A stretch of 64,000 nt of DNA. Source: UBA1413 sp964552955. GTDB taxonomy: Bacteria; Bacteroidota; Bacteroidia; Bacteroidales; Prolixibacteraceae. Shown here piece by piece: positions 43,544 to 52,677 of this stretch; positions within the stretch are counted from its first letter, which is position 1, and each line of letters opens with the position of its first letter. Where the stretch lies: NCBI GenBank assembly GCA_964552955.1, contig CAZKIU010000012.1:1-64000 (forward strand). Direction: 5' to 3'. The position numbers and the translations under genes were made by a program. The notes under the pieces are model-generated. The model was given only the letters and a program-made list of their open reading frames with translations. It was not told the DNA's origin and ran no database searches.

Positions 43544-44440
43544 ACCTACAAGGTCGGAGATGGAGGAAAAATGGTGTTTAAGGAGGTACTTTTGGAGGCC
43601 TTCCAGGATATGGAGGGGAGTGAAGGGGTCTTTAAAGAGGGCTGTTCCCACCTGAACGGCAGAAGCCCCGGCCAGGAAAAACTCAATGGCATCGGTAGCG
43701 TTCATGATTCCACCCAATCCGATAACGGGGATGGTGACGGCATGGGAGACCTGCCATACCATTCTGAGGGCGATGGGTTTGATGGCAGGTCCTGAAAGTC
43801 CTCCTGTAACCGTGGAAAGGAGGGGACGCCGTTTTTCGGCATCGATGGCCATACCCAGGAAGGTGTTGACCAGGGAGACGGCATCGGCGCCCTCACCTTC
43901 TACGGCACGGGCGATCTCGGTGATGTCAGTGACATTGGGGGAAAGCTTTACAATCAGCGTTTTAGAGTACGCCTTACGGACTTCGCGGGTAACGGCTGCG
44001 GCACCCGGACAGCTGACGCCGAAGGCCATGCCTCCCTCCTTCACGTTGGGACAGGAGATATTGAGTTCCATGGCGGCGATCCGGTCGAGTCCCGCGATCT
44101 TTTCAGTTACTTCAACATATTCTTCAACTGTCGACCCGTTTACATTAACAATCAATGCGGTATCGTAGTCCTTGATCCGGGGATATATCTCGCTGATGAA
44201 ATAATCCACTCCCTTGTTCTGCAAGCCTACGGCATTCAGCATCCCCGAGGCGGTTTCGGCCATCCGGGGATAGGGATTCCCCTCCCTGTTGCGGGGAGTG
44301 ATCCCCTTGAGCAATACCGCCCCCAGTAGCGAAGGATCATAAAAATCGGCCAGCTCTGTACCAAATCCCGAACAACCTGAAGCCGTCATCACCGGATTCT
44401 TCAGATGTAAACCTTTAATATCGACAGCCAGATTTACCAT
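43529..44440 (-). CDS. pyrD: Dihydroorotate dehydrogenase, class 1B catalytic subunit
   Basis: A 303-residue FMN enzyme. The family marks MTASGCSGFGTELADFYD, LKGITPRNREGNPYPRMAET, ELNISCPNVKEGGMAFG and VIGLGGIMNATDAIEFFLAGA are present. It oxidises dihydroorotate to orotate in pyrimidine synthesis. The pairing with pyrK (7-bp overlap, same strand, pyrK first) identifies the NAD-linked 1B form. No other pyrimidine genes are nearby. Its stop codon lies within the last unit of the 22-bp repeat. Confidence 0.96.
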   Translation of the reverse strand: MVNLAVDIKGLHLKNPVMTASGCSGFGTELADFYDPSLLGAVLLKGITPRNREGNPYPRMAETASGMLNAVGLQNKGVDYFISEIYPRIKDYDTALIVNVNGSTVEEYVEVTEKIAGLDRIAAMELNISCPNVKEGGMAFGVSCPGAAAVTREVRKAYSKTLIVKLSPNVTDITEIARAVEGEGADAVSLVNTFLGMAIDAEKRRPLLSTVTGGLSGPAIKPIALRMVWQVSHAVTIPVIGLGGIMNATDAIEFFLAGASAVQVGTALFKDPFTPLHILEGLQKYLLKHHFSSISDLVGNLQM

Positions 44441-45204
44441 TTCAAATCGTTAATATTGAATACAGGCCCTTCGGTACATACACATTGGTTTCCATGAACT
44501 GTTGGTTCAATACAGCATAGGCAAACCCCAAAACCACAAGCCATTAAATTTTCAAGTGATACTTCACAGAAGCATCCGGCAGCGGCAGCGCGTGCCGCAA
44601 TAGCCTTCATCATGGGCAGCGGCCCGCAGGTATAGATCCGCGAAAACTCCCCTAAATTCCGGAAATGGGGATGATCGGTCACCATCCCTTTCACGCCCAG
44701 GGAACCATCTTCTGTGGTATAAGACAAGGTGGCATGGCGTGAATAGTGGCCGGCAGGGATATGATCGGCCAGACTCCTGGCGCCCAGGATCACCTGCATC
44801 TGCTCAGGGGCCAATCCTGCCCGTAGGGAGAGGAACAACAGGGGAGCCACACCACTGCCTCCCCCGACGGCCAGCACCCGCTCCTCCTTTCCCGGAAGGG
44901 TGTATCCCCGCCCCAGCGGATAGACCAGACTCAGCGGCTGCCCTGGCACCACGTCACAGAGATGACGCGATCCCCGGCCTACGATCTTGACCAACAGTGA
45001 TAACTCCCCCCGCTCAGCATCTGCCTCGAAAACCGAAAAAGGACGCCTGAGAAAGACCTCACTGCCGCCAGGAATCTCAACATTCACAAACTGTCCGGGT
45101 GATACCGGCAGCAAGGGTCCCGCCGCCCGGAGCCGCAACAGATGGTTGGATGCATTGAGGGCCTGATTGCTGAGAACGGTGAAACTGGTTACCGCTTTTT
45201 GCAT
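44434..45204 (-). CDS. pyrK: Dihydroorotate dehydrogenase electron-transfer subunit
   Basis: A 256-residue FAD / 2Fe-2S protein. FAD-binding FLRRPFSVFEAD, NAD-binding VGGGSGVAPLLFL and CGPLPMMKAIA, and a C-terminal cluster with CGFGVCLCC and CVCTEGPVF supplying the four cysteines. It passes electrons from dihydroorotate through PyrD to NAD+. It overlaps pyrD by 7 bp, so translation is coupled. Confidence 0.95.
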   Translation of the reverse strand: MQKAVTSFTVLSNQALNASNHLLRLRAAGPLLPVSPGQFVNVEIPGGSEVFLRRPFSVFEADAERGELSLLVKIVGRGSRHLCDVVPGQPLSLVYPLGRGYTLPGKEERVLAVGGGSGVAPLLFLSLRAGLAPEQMQVILGARSLADHIPAGHYSRHATLSYTTEDGSLGVKGMVTDHPHFRNLGEFSRIYTCGPLPMMKAIAARAAAAGCFCEVSLENLMACGFGVCLCCIEPTVHGNQCVCTEGPVFNINDLKW

Positions 45205-45248
45205 GGATTGATTTTAGGGGCAAAGATAGTTAAGTTTTAAATAGGGCC

Positions 45249-45941
45249 TTACCGGGGAAGATACTCGGTATAGGTCCGGTCAGCGTGGAAAAGGATGATC
45301 CGGGTGGCTGTAGCGATGGAATCGGCGGGCAAGGGTAACGCAACCTTCTGGTCTGCCGGCAATGAAACACCCCCCGTAGGGGTGCGGTAGGGATTGCCTT
45401 CTTGCAGGTGACCAGAAAAAGGCTGAGATGATGCAGAAGGCGCTCCTGCGGACAACGAGGCAGCCCCCGCTCCTGCGGATAATGAAGTGGCTGCAGCTCC
45501 AGCGGACAACGGAGCAGCCGTCCTTTCCGATGGCGGTACGGCCGATGGTACAGCCGCCTCACCTGGCAAAACTGTTGAACCTGGCGCCACCGGAGCAGTC
45601 AATAGGGGCGCCGCTCCCCCGGTCCTAACACCGCTGCCAGGCGAAAAGAGGCCGGCTTCCTCCTGTCCGGCTCCCCGCTCTGATGCGAAAAGCCCATTCA
45701 TCTCAGCATGGCCCGATCCACCTTGTACCTCCCCGGCTACCACCCTGCTCCGCCCTGTCAGCAACCAGTTGGCATCCAGATCGGGAAAGGCCAGCAACAA
45801 CTTCTCCAGAAACTGGGCCCCAGGATAATTCCTGCCATTGAGAATATGCGAAACATTCGATCGCTGCACCCCTATCCTGTCGGCAAGATCGGCCGCGGTC
45901 ACCTTCTTGCGGTTCATAAACTCTTTCAGTCGTTCCCTCAT
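45249..45941 (-). CDS. XRE-type transcriptional regulator with repetitive C-terminal region
   Basis: A 230-residue protein from ATG 45941 (MRERLKEFMNRKK), preceded by the strong ribosome site GGAGGAG. Residues 1-60 form an XRE helix-turn-helix (VTAADLADRIGVQRSNVSHI, NGRNYPGAQFLEKLL) followed by the family's FPDLDANWLLTGRSR. The rest is low complexity, with three 9-residue repeats (LSAGAxAAS type), and ends with a conserved-looking IILFHADRTYTEYLPR. Such proteins in Bacteroidales often keep this C-terminal block; their targets are mostly unknown. It could bind the TACATATGTA-like sites that flank its gene, which is inference. Confidence 0.85.
   Translation of the reverse strand: MRERLKEFMNRKKVTAADLADRIGVQRSNVSHILNGRNYPGAQFLEKLLLAFPDLDANWLLTGRSRVVAGEVQGGSGHAEMNGLFASERGAGQEEAGLFSPGSGVRTGGAAPLLTAPVAPGSTVLPGEAAVPSAVPPSERTAAPLSAGAAATSLSAGAGAASLSAGAPSASSQPFSGHLQEGNPYRTPTGGVSLPADQKVALPLPADSIATATRIILFHADRTYTEYLPR
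45442..45522 (-). repeat. Three 27-bp coding tandem units
   Basis: GCTCCTGCGGACAACG, GCTCCTGCGGATAATG and GCTCCAGCGGACAACG start at 45442, 45469 and 45496, each 27 bp apart. They encode 9-residue repeats in the XRE regulator, so copy-number change would keep the frame. Confidence 0.8.
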
Positions 45942-45968
45942 GACACTCCTCCGGTTTTGATACAGTAA

Positions 45969-45976
45969 CAAATGTA
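45969..45976 (-). promoter_or_regulatory. Promoter -7 element of the XRE gene
   Basis: Minus strand reads TACATTTG (TAnnTTTG), with a minus-strand TTTTTGG about 18 bp further upstream as -33. The element also resembles the repeated TACATATGTA-like motif, so promoter and operator may overlap. Confidence 0.5.
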
Positions 45977-46391
45977 GAATTTTTTTGTGGGATCCAAAAA
46001 TCTCATTTGTAAATTTAATTCATCTGACAATTTTCCTATAATACACTATTATTATGAGAATTACGTGAATTTATTAATGTTTGATATAAGATTCACATAA
46101 CCATTGTTAATATATTGGCATACAATTACATATAAGTTTATATAAGCCATTATTTATTTAAAGTTGATGATATCTAAACCATTCAACAATACATAAACTA
46201 TATATGACCTATACTAAAATACTGATTATGTGAGCTATATAAATTATAATTTCATTCATTATCCTTCTCCCTTTCTGAAATCACTAATGTGAATTTTAAC
46301 CGTCCGAAATCGATCCGAACGGCTCCCCGTGGGTGTACTTATGTAAATCTCATGAGTATATTTATGTAACATTTTTGCGGTATACGGATGT
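45977..46391. promoter_or_regulatory. AT-rich regulatory region with repeated motif copies
   Basis: About 400 bp without a gene between divergent units. Copies related to the 22-bp array: 46001 (TCTCATTTGTAAATT), 46281 (TCACTAATGTGAATT), 46333-46346 and 46356-46369 (both reversed: TTACATAAGTACAC and TTACATAAATATAC), and 46391 (TTACGTTTGTGAATT). The reversed copy at 46333-46346 is identical over 14 bases to the array unit at 43462. 46020-46260 is very AT-rich with further TTATGTG/CACATAA fragments and no reading frame I can support. Confidence 0.6.
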
Positions 46392-46399
46392 TACGTTTG
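46392..46399 (+). promoter_or_regulatory. Promoter -7 element TACGTTTG of the metallophosphoesterase gene
   Basis: Matches TAnnTTTG and is embedded in a copy of the repeated motif. Transcription should start near 46405, which excludes the TTG at 46404 as start codon. Confidence 0.5.
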
Positions 46400-46496
46400 T
46401 GAATTGAGGAGATCCCCTCCCCTCCCCTTCCATGGTTTCATCCTTTTAACGATATTTGCAATACTTTCCGGAGTTTCTGGCCCCTTTCGGAAGCAG

Positions 46497-47729
46497 ATGC
46501 CCATGAGATTGTTGTCCGCTGATATTACCCTTCTGGTGCTGACAGCCTACTGGCTGCTGACGGCAGGGGCCTGGCTGGGGTTGAGACCTCTGCTGCGCAC
46601 CCGCTCTCCGCTGTTCCACCGCAGGAGCCTTCTCTTTTGGATCACGGAAGCCTCCCTGATGACCACCGGTCTGGTCGGGCTTCACCTGGCCCGCCTTCCA
46701 CTGGCCGATCCCCTGCGGCATACCCTCTTTTTCACCTTTAACGGCCTTCTGATGGCTGATATGGCGATAAAACTACCGGCGATGACTGCCTTGCTGCTGC
46801 TCCCCTTTTTCCGCCATAAACGGCCCCGCATCATCCTTTCTTCCATGGCCGCAGTGTTGATGACTGGTCTCCTGGGGGTCTTTACCTGGGGATTTGCAGT
46901 GGGCCCCCAGCTGCCGCTGGTCAGGGAACTCCATCTCACCCTCCCCGCCTTGCCCCCGGCCTTCGACGGTTATCGCATCACCCAGCTCTCTGACCTTCAC
47001 CTGGGAAGCTTCCACTCCCGCGGCATGCTACGCCGTTTGGCCCTGCGTTCAGGCCGTTTCTCACCCGACGCTGTGGTGTTTACCGGCGACCTGGTCAATG
47101 ATCAGGCGATCGCTGCCCCCCATATCCTCGCCATCCTCCGTGGATTCCGGGGGCACGACGGACAGTGGGCCATCGCCGGCAATCATGATTATGGGGATTA
47201 TTCCCGCTGGCCTTCGGATGAGGCCAGGGAGAACAACCTGGAAGCGATCAGAAAGTGTTTCAGGGACGGGGGATTCCATTTGCTGGAGAACAGTCACAAG
47301 GTGGTGGTACGGGATGGCGATTCCCTTGTTTTCGTGGGAGTTGGCAACCATGGCGATTCCCCCTTGCCCCGGCATGATGACCTGGAAGCGGCGGGGCGCG
47401 GACTCGGCACCACGGCCTTCAGGATTCTTCTGAGCCATGACCCCGCACATTGGGAGAAGGAGGTCCGCCATGATCCGCGCTATCCGCTGACACTGGCCGG
47501 ACATACGCATGGATTGCAGTGGGGGATTTCCCTGGCCGGTATGCGCTTCAGCCTTTCACAAGCCATCCGGAAACAGTGGGCCGGCCTCCATCGGGAACAG
47601 GAGCAATTCCTTTATGTCAACAGCGGATTAGGCCTGATCGGGATGCTCTTCCGTATCGACATGCCGCCGGAACTCACCCTGATCACTCTCCACGCGCCCC
47701 AGGCTTCCACAGACTCTACAAAGAGGTGA
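46497..47729 (+). CDS. Membrane metallophosphoesterase
   Basis: A 410-residue protein from ATG 46497 (MPMRLLSADITLL); the frame is open back to a TTG at 46404 but the promoter element makes that unlikely. Four membrane helices (to about residue 145) precede a calcineurin-like catalytic domain: QLSDLHLGSF, FTGDLVND, GNHDYGDY, LSHDPAHW and LAGHTHGLQWG supply the two-metal site. Related YkuE-type enzymes hydrolyse phosphoesters of envelope lipids such as UDP-diacylglucosamine, but the substrate here is not shown. Its 3' end overlaps the convergent 960-residue protein gene by 14 bp. Confidence 0.9.
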   Translation: MPMRLLSADITLLVLTAYWLLTAGAWLGLRPLLRTRSPLFHRRSLLFWITEASLMTTGLVGLHLARLPLADPLRHTLFFTFNGLLMADMAIKLPAMTALLLLPFFRHKRPRIILSSMAAVLMTGLLGVFTWGFAVGPQLPLVRELHLTLPALPPAFDGYRITQLSDLHLGSFHSRGMLRRLALRSGRFSPDAVVFTGDLVNDQAIAAPHILAILRGFRGHDGQWAIAGNHDYGDYSRWPSDEARENNLEAIRKCFRDGGFHLLENSHKVVVRDGDSLVFVGVGNHGDSPLPRHDDLEAAGRGLGTTAFRILLSHDPAHWEKEVRHDPRYPLTLAGHTHGLQWGISLAGMRFSLSQAIRKQWAGLHREQEQFLYVNSGLGLIGMLFRIDMPPELTLITLHAPQASTDSTKR

Positions 47730-50598
47730 AATCCACCGAAAAGAGGAGTTCCATACGCATATCACGGGCTTCAGGCAGCCAACCCGCCCTGACCCCCATG
47801 GCCACCGGGGCATAGAAACGAAAGAGATGACCATCGGCCACCACTTCACCTCCTACCGAGCTGATCGTCCTGGAGAAGTGCCCGGTGACCCTTCCGTCAT
47901 CGAGCAGGTCGCCCTTCAGCCTGGCCCTCTCATAGAAAAGAGCACTCCTCAGCCGCTTGACATAGAGTAGTTTGGAGATCCGCCAATCATATGTAAACAG
48001 GGGAAACACATACTTCAGGGCGCTGCTGGTCAGGGTATTGTTGTTCATGGAGCTCCATCCCCAGGGGACGGCGATCACATCGTTGTAGTTGTACTCACCC
48101 CTTTGCCGCTGCTGCCAGCCTGTACGGAGGCTGAAACCATGGTTAGGCGCCATCCCGGGCAGGTACATCTTCATTTGCAACGCCGTAACGGGGCCCATAT
48201 GATGACTCCCCCACGGAGAATGGCGGTAACTTCCATCACCGATCCATCCCCAGCGGGGCTGAATCGCCTGCAACGGCTGCCGCATCAGTTGATGGTAGTA
48301 AAGCCGGTAGGCCACCGCACTGAGGGTACCATTGATAAACTGTCCGGGCGTCGAAGTATCATGGCCATAATGGGTGGCCGTAAATAAAACCTCAGGCTGC
48401 CACAACCTGAAATAGCGTCCATGGCTCCTGTTCAGCGGAATCCTCAGGTCCAGGTCCCCCCGGTACTCCTTCCAGGTATAGCGCCGGTACAAGGTATCCC
48501 TGTACAGGAGGTGTCCGGTCTGATCCTGGTATTCGGTAATCTCCCCGAACCGGGAGGCTCTTTTTCCCGCCGATAACTCCGCCGTAACCACCGGAAACCA
48601 GCCCCGGTATTCAAACTTGAGATAATACTTGCCCGTCTGCTCGCTCCTGTCCCATTTGTAACCCGCTGTCGTCTCCGCCGTTCCCAGCATATTCTGGGAG
48701 GCCAGACTCACGCCCGGTGCCACCTCCAGGTCCGAAGCCTCAAAGGCCAATGGGGCCCAGCTGTGTAACCGGAAGAGATGCAGCCCTTTACTGTAGGGTT
48801 TAGAAATGTAACCCGTCGTGTCTACATTTGTAAAATCCACAACACCGGGTTCCTGGGCCGCCATTTGCTCTGCAAGAGGATAGCTCCCCCGGGGAATGGC
48901 GCCGGAGGGGACCCTGCCCTTCAGCATGGGGCGGATCAGCCGGAAGCCGTCAGCGGTATAATCACTGACCACCACCACCTTACCATCGGAGGAAACAGCC
49001 GGATAGTCCATGCCGAACCGCGCCTCCGCTTCCCGGCCACATACCCCGGTCGCTAAATCGGCCGACCACAACTCATTCTTCCCGCTGTGACCACTGATGT
49101 ACCAGACCGTATCCCCCGACAAGGCCAGTTGCCTGATCTCTCCCGGTTCCACAAAACCAAATATCTCCGTCTCCCCTCTGAAGGGATTCATCCCGGCCAG
49201 CCGCTTCCCTTCACCCGTCAGTACCACCACCACCAGCCGCTCCCCATCTCTCCAGACCGGACTGAATAAATAGTGGTTCTCCGGTGAAGGATACCTCGCC
49301 ACCAACGCGCCACTGGCCACCTGGTAGACCGAGAGATAATAACGGTTGGCAAAATCGGTCTCTACGACGGCTACATTATGTTTATCAGGAGAAATCGAAG
49401 GTGCAAAACACTTATATTCAGGCTTTATAATGGTCACCCTTTGACTTTCCATATCGTAGAGGCGGAGAAAAGATTTTCCGCTGTGGCTCCACCGCAGATC
49501 GGGAATGAATTCTGACCAAACGATGAGTCCGTCACGGTACCCCACAGACTCATCAAAGAGCTGCCCGGGGGTATAAACGGTCTGTTCTTCTCCCAAGGGG
49601 GAAATCTTAACAAAAGAGGGCAACTGCCGATAGCTCTCTTTCAGGGAGAGGAGATCTCCGGAGGGGAGGATATAGTTATGGCGGTAAGAGGTGTAGACCT
49701 GAGCCGGGCGGGTGATGACCTGTGGGGTCTCCTCCCGGAAGGGGGCATCCTCGAGGGTCCATTGGTGGTGAAGGGAGTCAAAGATTTGCTGATAGAGTTG
49801 TTCCTGGTTGAAGCCAGTAAGCATTTTGACCATTTTGTTGACGGGCCGGATCGAGAGGGGGTAATGGGCCATCTGGTTAATGGCGTTGGTCCAGAGGTCG
49901 CTCCCATAGCGCGCGCGGGTGCCGGCCGTGAGGTACCATCCCAGTTTATAGTGATCGGGAACATGGTCGCGGTAGGATCCGTTGTAGGCTTTGTCGAAAT
50001 TATAGACTCCTTTTTCGGTCACCTGGGCCCGGTGTTCCATCAGGAAGGAGGGATAGCGGCCCCGGCCGCTGGTACTCAGGGCGGTCTCGGCGATCACGGC
50101 ATCTCCTTCGATGAACCAGAATGGAAGGTAGAGGCCGGTGATCAGGGCGGCTCCCTGTTCTCCCAGGAGGGCCCTGAGGATCCCCGGCATCTGGCTCTGG
50201 ATCTTATCGACCTGGACCACATGGCGGAATTCATGGAGGGCCAGTTGCTGGAGCCACTCCTGGCCGTAGATATCCTGGTGGGGAGGTGTGAAGAGTTCCA
50301 TCCGGCGGGGAGCCCAGCCCACCAGCCCGTTGCTGCGAACCGTCCGGGTATGGAAAATCACCGATATCCGCGCCGGCCTATGACGAAGGGTGACGCTGCC
50401 ATAATCATAAACCCTGGTGAAGAAGGCGGCCATCTCCCGGGCTTTCTCCTCGAAATCGACAGGATAGATCAGCTGGAAATCGGGTGTTACGATCTGCCTC
50501 CAACGAAGGGACGCAGGATCTTCACCCGTACTGAAATACTGGCTGTAGCCTGTAAAAGCCGACAGAAGGAGAAGCAGCAGGAGGATGTTTTTCTTCAT
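47716..50598 (-). CDS. Exported gluzincin-like protein with beta-propeller and barrel-like C-terminus
   Basis: A 960-residue protein with signal peptide (MKKNILLLLLLLSAFTGYSQ). Residues 30-290 resemble peptidase-MA-like gluzincins: H122-E-F-R-H126 in QLALHEFRHVVQV and a third-ligand Glu164 in FWFIEGDAVIAE, 38 residues on. The middle (about 300-600) has TolB-like propeller repeats (FAPSISPDKHNVAVVETD, YPAVSSDGKVVVVSDYTADG). The last 300 residues alternate aromatic strands (YYLKFEYRGWFPVVTAELSAG, LFRFYAPVAMGVRAGW) and end MRMELLFSVDFTSL, which suggests an outer-membrane barrel. I infer a surface or outer-membrane-tethered protease. No specific gene name applies. Confidence 0.8.
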   Translation of the reverse strand: MKKNILLLLLLLSAFTGYSQYFSTGEDPASLRWRQIVTPDFQLIYPVDFEEKAREMAAFFTRVYDYGSVTLRHRPARISVIFHTRTVRSNGLVGWAPRRMELFTPPHQDIYGQEWLQQLALHEFRHVVQVDKIQSQMPGILRALLGEQGAALITGLYLPFWFIEGDAVIAETALSTSGRGRYPSFLMEHRAQVTEKGVYNFDKAYNGSYRDHVPDHYKLGWYLTAGTRARYGSDLWTNAINQMAHYPLSIRPVNKMVKMLTGFNQEQLYQQIFDSLHHQWTLEDAPFREETPQVITRPAQVYTSYRHNYILPSGDLLSLKESYRQLPSFVKISPLGEEQTVYTPGQLFDESVGYRDGLIVWSEFIPDLRWSHSGKSFLRLYDMESQRVTIIKPEYKCFAPSISPDKHNVAVVETDFANRYYLSVYQVASGALVARYPSPENHYLFSPVWRDGERLVVVVLTGEGKRLAGMNPFRGETEIFGFVEPGEIRQLALSGDTVWYISGHSGKNELWSADLATGVCGREAEARFGMDYPAVSSDGKVVVVSDYTADGFRLIRPMLKGRVPSGAIPRGSYPLAEQMAAQEPGVVDFTNVDTTGYISKPYSKGLHLFRLHSWAPLAFEASDLEVAPGVSLASQNMLGTAETTAGYKWDRSEQTGKYYLKFEYRGWFPVVTAELSAGKRASRFGEITEYQDQTGHLLYRDTLYRRYTWKEYRGDLDLRIPLNRSHGRYFRLWQPEVLFTATHYGHDTSTPGQFINGTLSAVAYRLYYHQLMRQPLQAIQPRWGWIGDGSYRHSPWGSHHMGPVTALQMKMYLPGMAPNHGFSLRTGWQQRQRGEYNYNDVIAVPWGWSSMNNNTLTSSALKYVFPLFTYDWRISKLLYVKRLRSALFYERARLKGDLLDDGRVTGHFSRTISSVGGEVVADGHLFRFYAPVAMGVRAGWLPEARDMRMELLFSVDFTSL

Positions 50599-50693
50599 GG
50601 TGACGGGCTGAAGGTGAGTAACCCTCCGCCCTTACGAAGAAAAGAAAAATCCCCGTATTTTCCTCTTCTGCAATAACTGAATGATCAGAACCT

Positions 50694-52472
50694 TTACAAC
50701 TGAATGATCAGTACCTTATGTTCACCGTTCCGCAGAACATCGACAGAGATGGTCTGTCCCTCCGTAAAGCTCTTCAGGCGGTTCATGTAGTCATAGATGT
50801 TACCCACGGCCTTACCATCAATGGAGGTGATGATATCGCCCTTGTGGATGCCTCCCAGGTCGGCAGGCTTGCCGCTGGTGACGGCATCGACGCGAAGGCC
50901 GTTTTTCTCGAGTCCCGCAAAGTCAGGCATGATCCCCAGGGTGACCTTGAAACGGCCGCCACGGCTCCTTTTCATCTTGGCTCCTGCCTCCCTGAAAGAG
51001 AGCATCTCATCCCTGTTGCCGGTTTCCTGCACCAGTGCCCAGGCATAGGCTGCGATACTGCCGATTCCGGAGGTGTTGATTTTGTCAAACGTATCGCCGG
51101 GGGTATGGTAGTCGCCATGGGCGCCGGTGGTAAAATAAAAAACGGGGATGTTCTGCATATAGAAAGAGGCGTGGTCGGAAGGGCCGAAGCCATCGCCGGT
51201 GAGGGCCAGGTTAAAGCCGGGGTTGAGGCGGGTCAGCATCTCTTCGGATTCGGCCGAAGTCTGCGTGCCACTGATACTCAGTCCCTTCGATAATGTATCG
51301 AGTCTTCCCACCATGTCAAAGTTGAACATGGCGGTTGTTTTCTTCAGGTCGAAGGGGGGGTTCTCGGCCAGATGACGGGAGCCTATCAGGCCCATCTCTT
51401 CGGCGCCGAAGGCGGCAAAGACCAGGCTTCTGCGGGTTCCCCCTGCAGCCACGGCCTGGCGTGCGATTTCCAGGACTGCCGCCACCCCGGAGGCATTGTC
51501 GTCGGCCCCATAATGGATGGCCGTGGTGTCGGATCTGCGGCTGCCTGATCCGGGACCTCCCCATCCCAGATGATCATAATGAGCCCCTACCACGATATAC
51601 TCATTCCTGAGCGCGGGGTCTTTACCCGGAAGAAAGGCCACCACATTGCGGGTGACGACCGTGGAAGGCCTGACATCGGCCCTGGCCTCCACCCTGCTGC
51701 CTGTGACCAGGGAGTGAGGACGCCTTTCACGGTTCAATTCTCCTTCCAGGGCCGCCACATCTTTTCCCGCAGAGGAGAGGATCTGGTCAGCCAGCGCACG
51801 GGTGATCTGAAAAACCGGCACTGGATAACTGCTGCTGTTTTTATCAAAGAAAATATCCTGGAGTTGGTCCTGCTCATTGAACGCCGGTCCACCCGTGAAG
51901 AGCACTCCTGCAGCTCCATGGTCGAGGGCGGCCAGCACCTTGGCACGCTCCCCGCTGTAGGGCTCAAAGAGGCTCTCCTGCTGTTCCGGCTCGGGATCTC
52001 CCTTAAGCAGCAACACCCACTTTCCGGTAACATCTACCCCCTCAAAATCATTCCATACCAGTGAATCCTGATGGATATCAAAGCCATATCCACCGAAGAC
52101 CACCTCTCCCGCGAAAAAGGAAAGGGAGGAGAATGAATAGGGCAGAAAGGCCTTCCCGGGAAGTCTCTGTTCGCCGTTGACCACCATCAGATTGCTGTCG
52201 CCCAAGGTAACCGAGGTAACCAGAGAAAAAGGCTGAAACCCATTGTCTGACATCCATTGGAGACCCATGTTCCTGAAACTTTGGCGAATATAGTCTGCTG
52301 CAAGGGAGTCGCCGTCGGTTCCAGGGTAGCGCCCTTCCAGAGTGGCTGAAGAGAGGTACTCTACATCGGTAGTGGGTGAGGCGACCCTGGCTGCCGGAAA
52401 CTGACGCGGTGTGCATGCCGCCCAGAGGAAAGCCACCCACACAAGAAGAATGAATCTGCGATATCGAACCAT
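50694..52472 (-). CDS. M28-family aminopeptidase lipoprotein with PA and PDZ domains
   Basis: A 592-residue lipoprotein (VAFLWAAC lipobox, Cys20). A protease-associated insert lies about 130-220 (VWNDFEGVDVTGKWVLLLKG, GAAGVLFTGG). The M28 zinc core includes VVGAHYDHLGWGG, HYGADDNASGVAAVLEIARQ, AFGAEEMGLIGSRHLAE, MFNFDMVGRL and the last His in GAHGDYHTPGDTFDKIN. A C-terminal PDZ domain spans about 495-590 (ADLGGIHKGDIITSIDGKAV). It trims N-terminal residues from peptides at the cell surface or in the periplasm. It has its own promoter-like element. Confidence 0.93.
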   Translation of the reverse strand: MVRYRRFILLVWVAFLWAACTPRQFPAARVASPTTDVEYLSSATLEGRYPGTDGDSLAADYIRQSFRNMGLQWMSDNGFQPFSLVTSVTLGDSNLMVVNGEQRLPGKAFLPYSFSSLSFFAGEVVFGGYGFDIHQDSLVWNDFEGVDVTGKWVLLLKGDPEPEQQESLFEPYSGERAKVLAALDHGAAGVLFTGGPAFNEQDQLQDIFFDKNSSSYPVPVFQITRALADQILSSAGKDVAALEGELNRERRPHSLVTGSRVEARADVRPSTVVTRNVVAFLPGKDPALRNEYIVVGAHYDHLGWGGPGSGSRRSDTTAIHYGADDNASGVAAVLEIARQAVAAGGTRRSLVFAAFGAEEMGLIGSRHLAENPPFDLKKTTAMFNFDMVGRLDTLSKGLSISGTQTSAESEEMLTRLNPGFNLALTGDGFGPSDHASFYMQNIPVFYFTTGAHGDYHTPGDTFDKINTSGIGSIAAYAWALVQETGNRDEMLSFREAGAKMKRSRGGRFKVTLGIMPDFAGLEKNGLRVDAVTSGKPADLGGIHKGDIITSIDGKAVGNIYDYMNRLKSFTEGQTISVDVLRNGEHKVLIIQL

Positions 52473-52500
52473 AACGTTGAATTAATGAACTGACTGAGCA

Positions 52501-52508
52501 CAAATATA
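52501..52508 (-). promoter_or_regulatory. Candidate -7 promoter element of the M28 peptidase gene
   Basis: Minus strand reads TATATTTG (TAnnTTTG), 29 bp upstream of the ATG at 52472. The other 170 bp of this gap show no gene. Confidence 0.45.
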
Positions 52509-52677
52509 ACAGGACCAGTGGTATCCCCTAATGCGGGCCCCACCTGCCTGATCCTCTATGAACGCACCGGGGGCCACTGGTGTTCATCACCGGCCGGTAA
52601 ATTCCTGCAATAATAGCCTGAAATCTTTAATTTCGGGCGTAGTTTGTTAATTTTACCAGCCATAAGAGTGCGTCATT

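Noticed and set aside
48822..48834. Another copy of the CTACATTTGTAAA motif
   Set aside because: It lies within the coding sequence of the 960-residue protein, alone and unphased; taken as chance.
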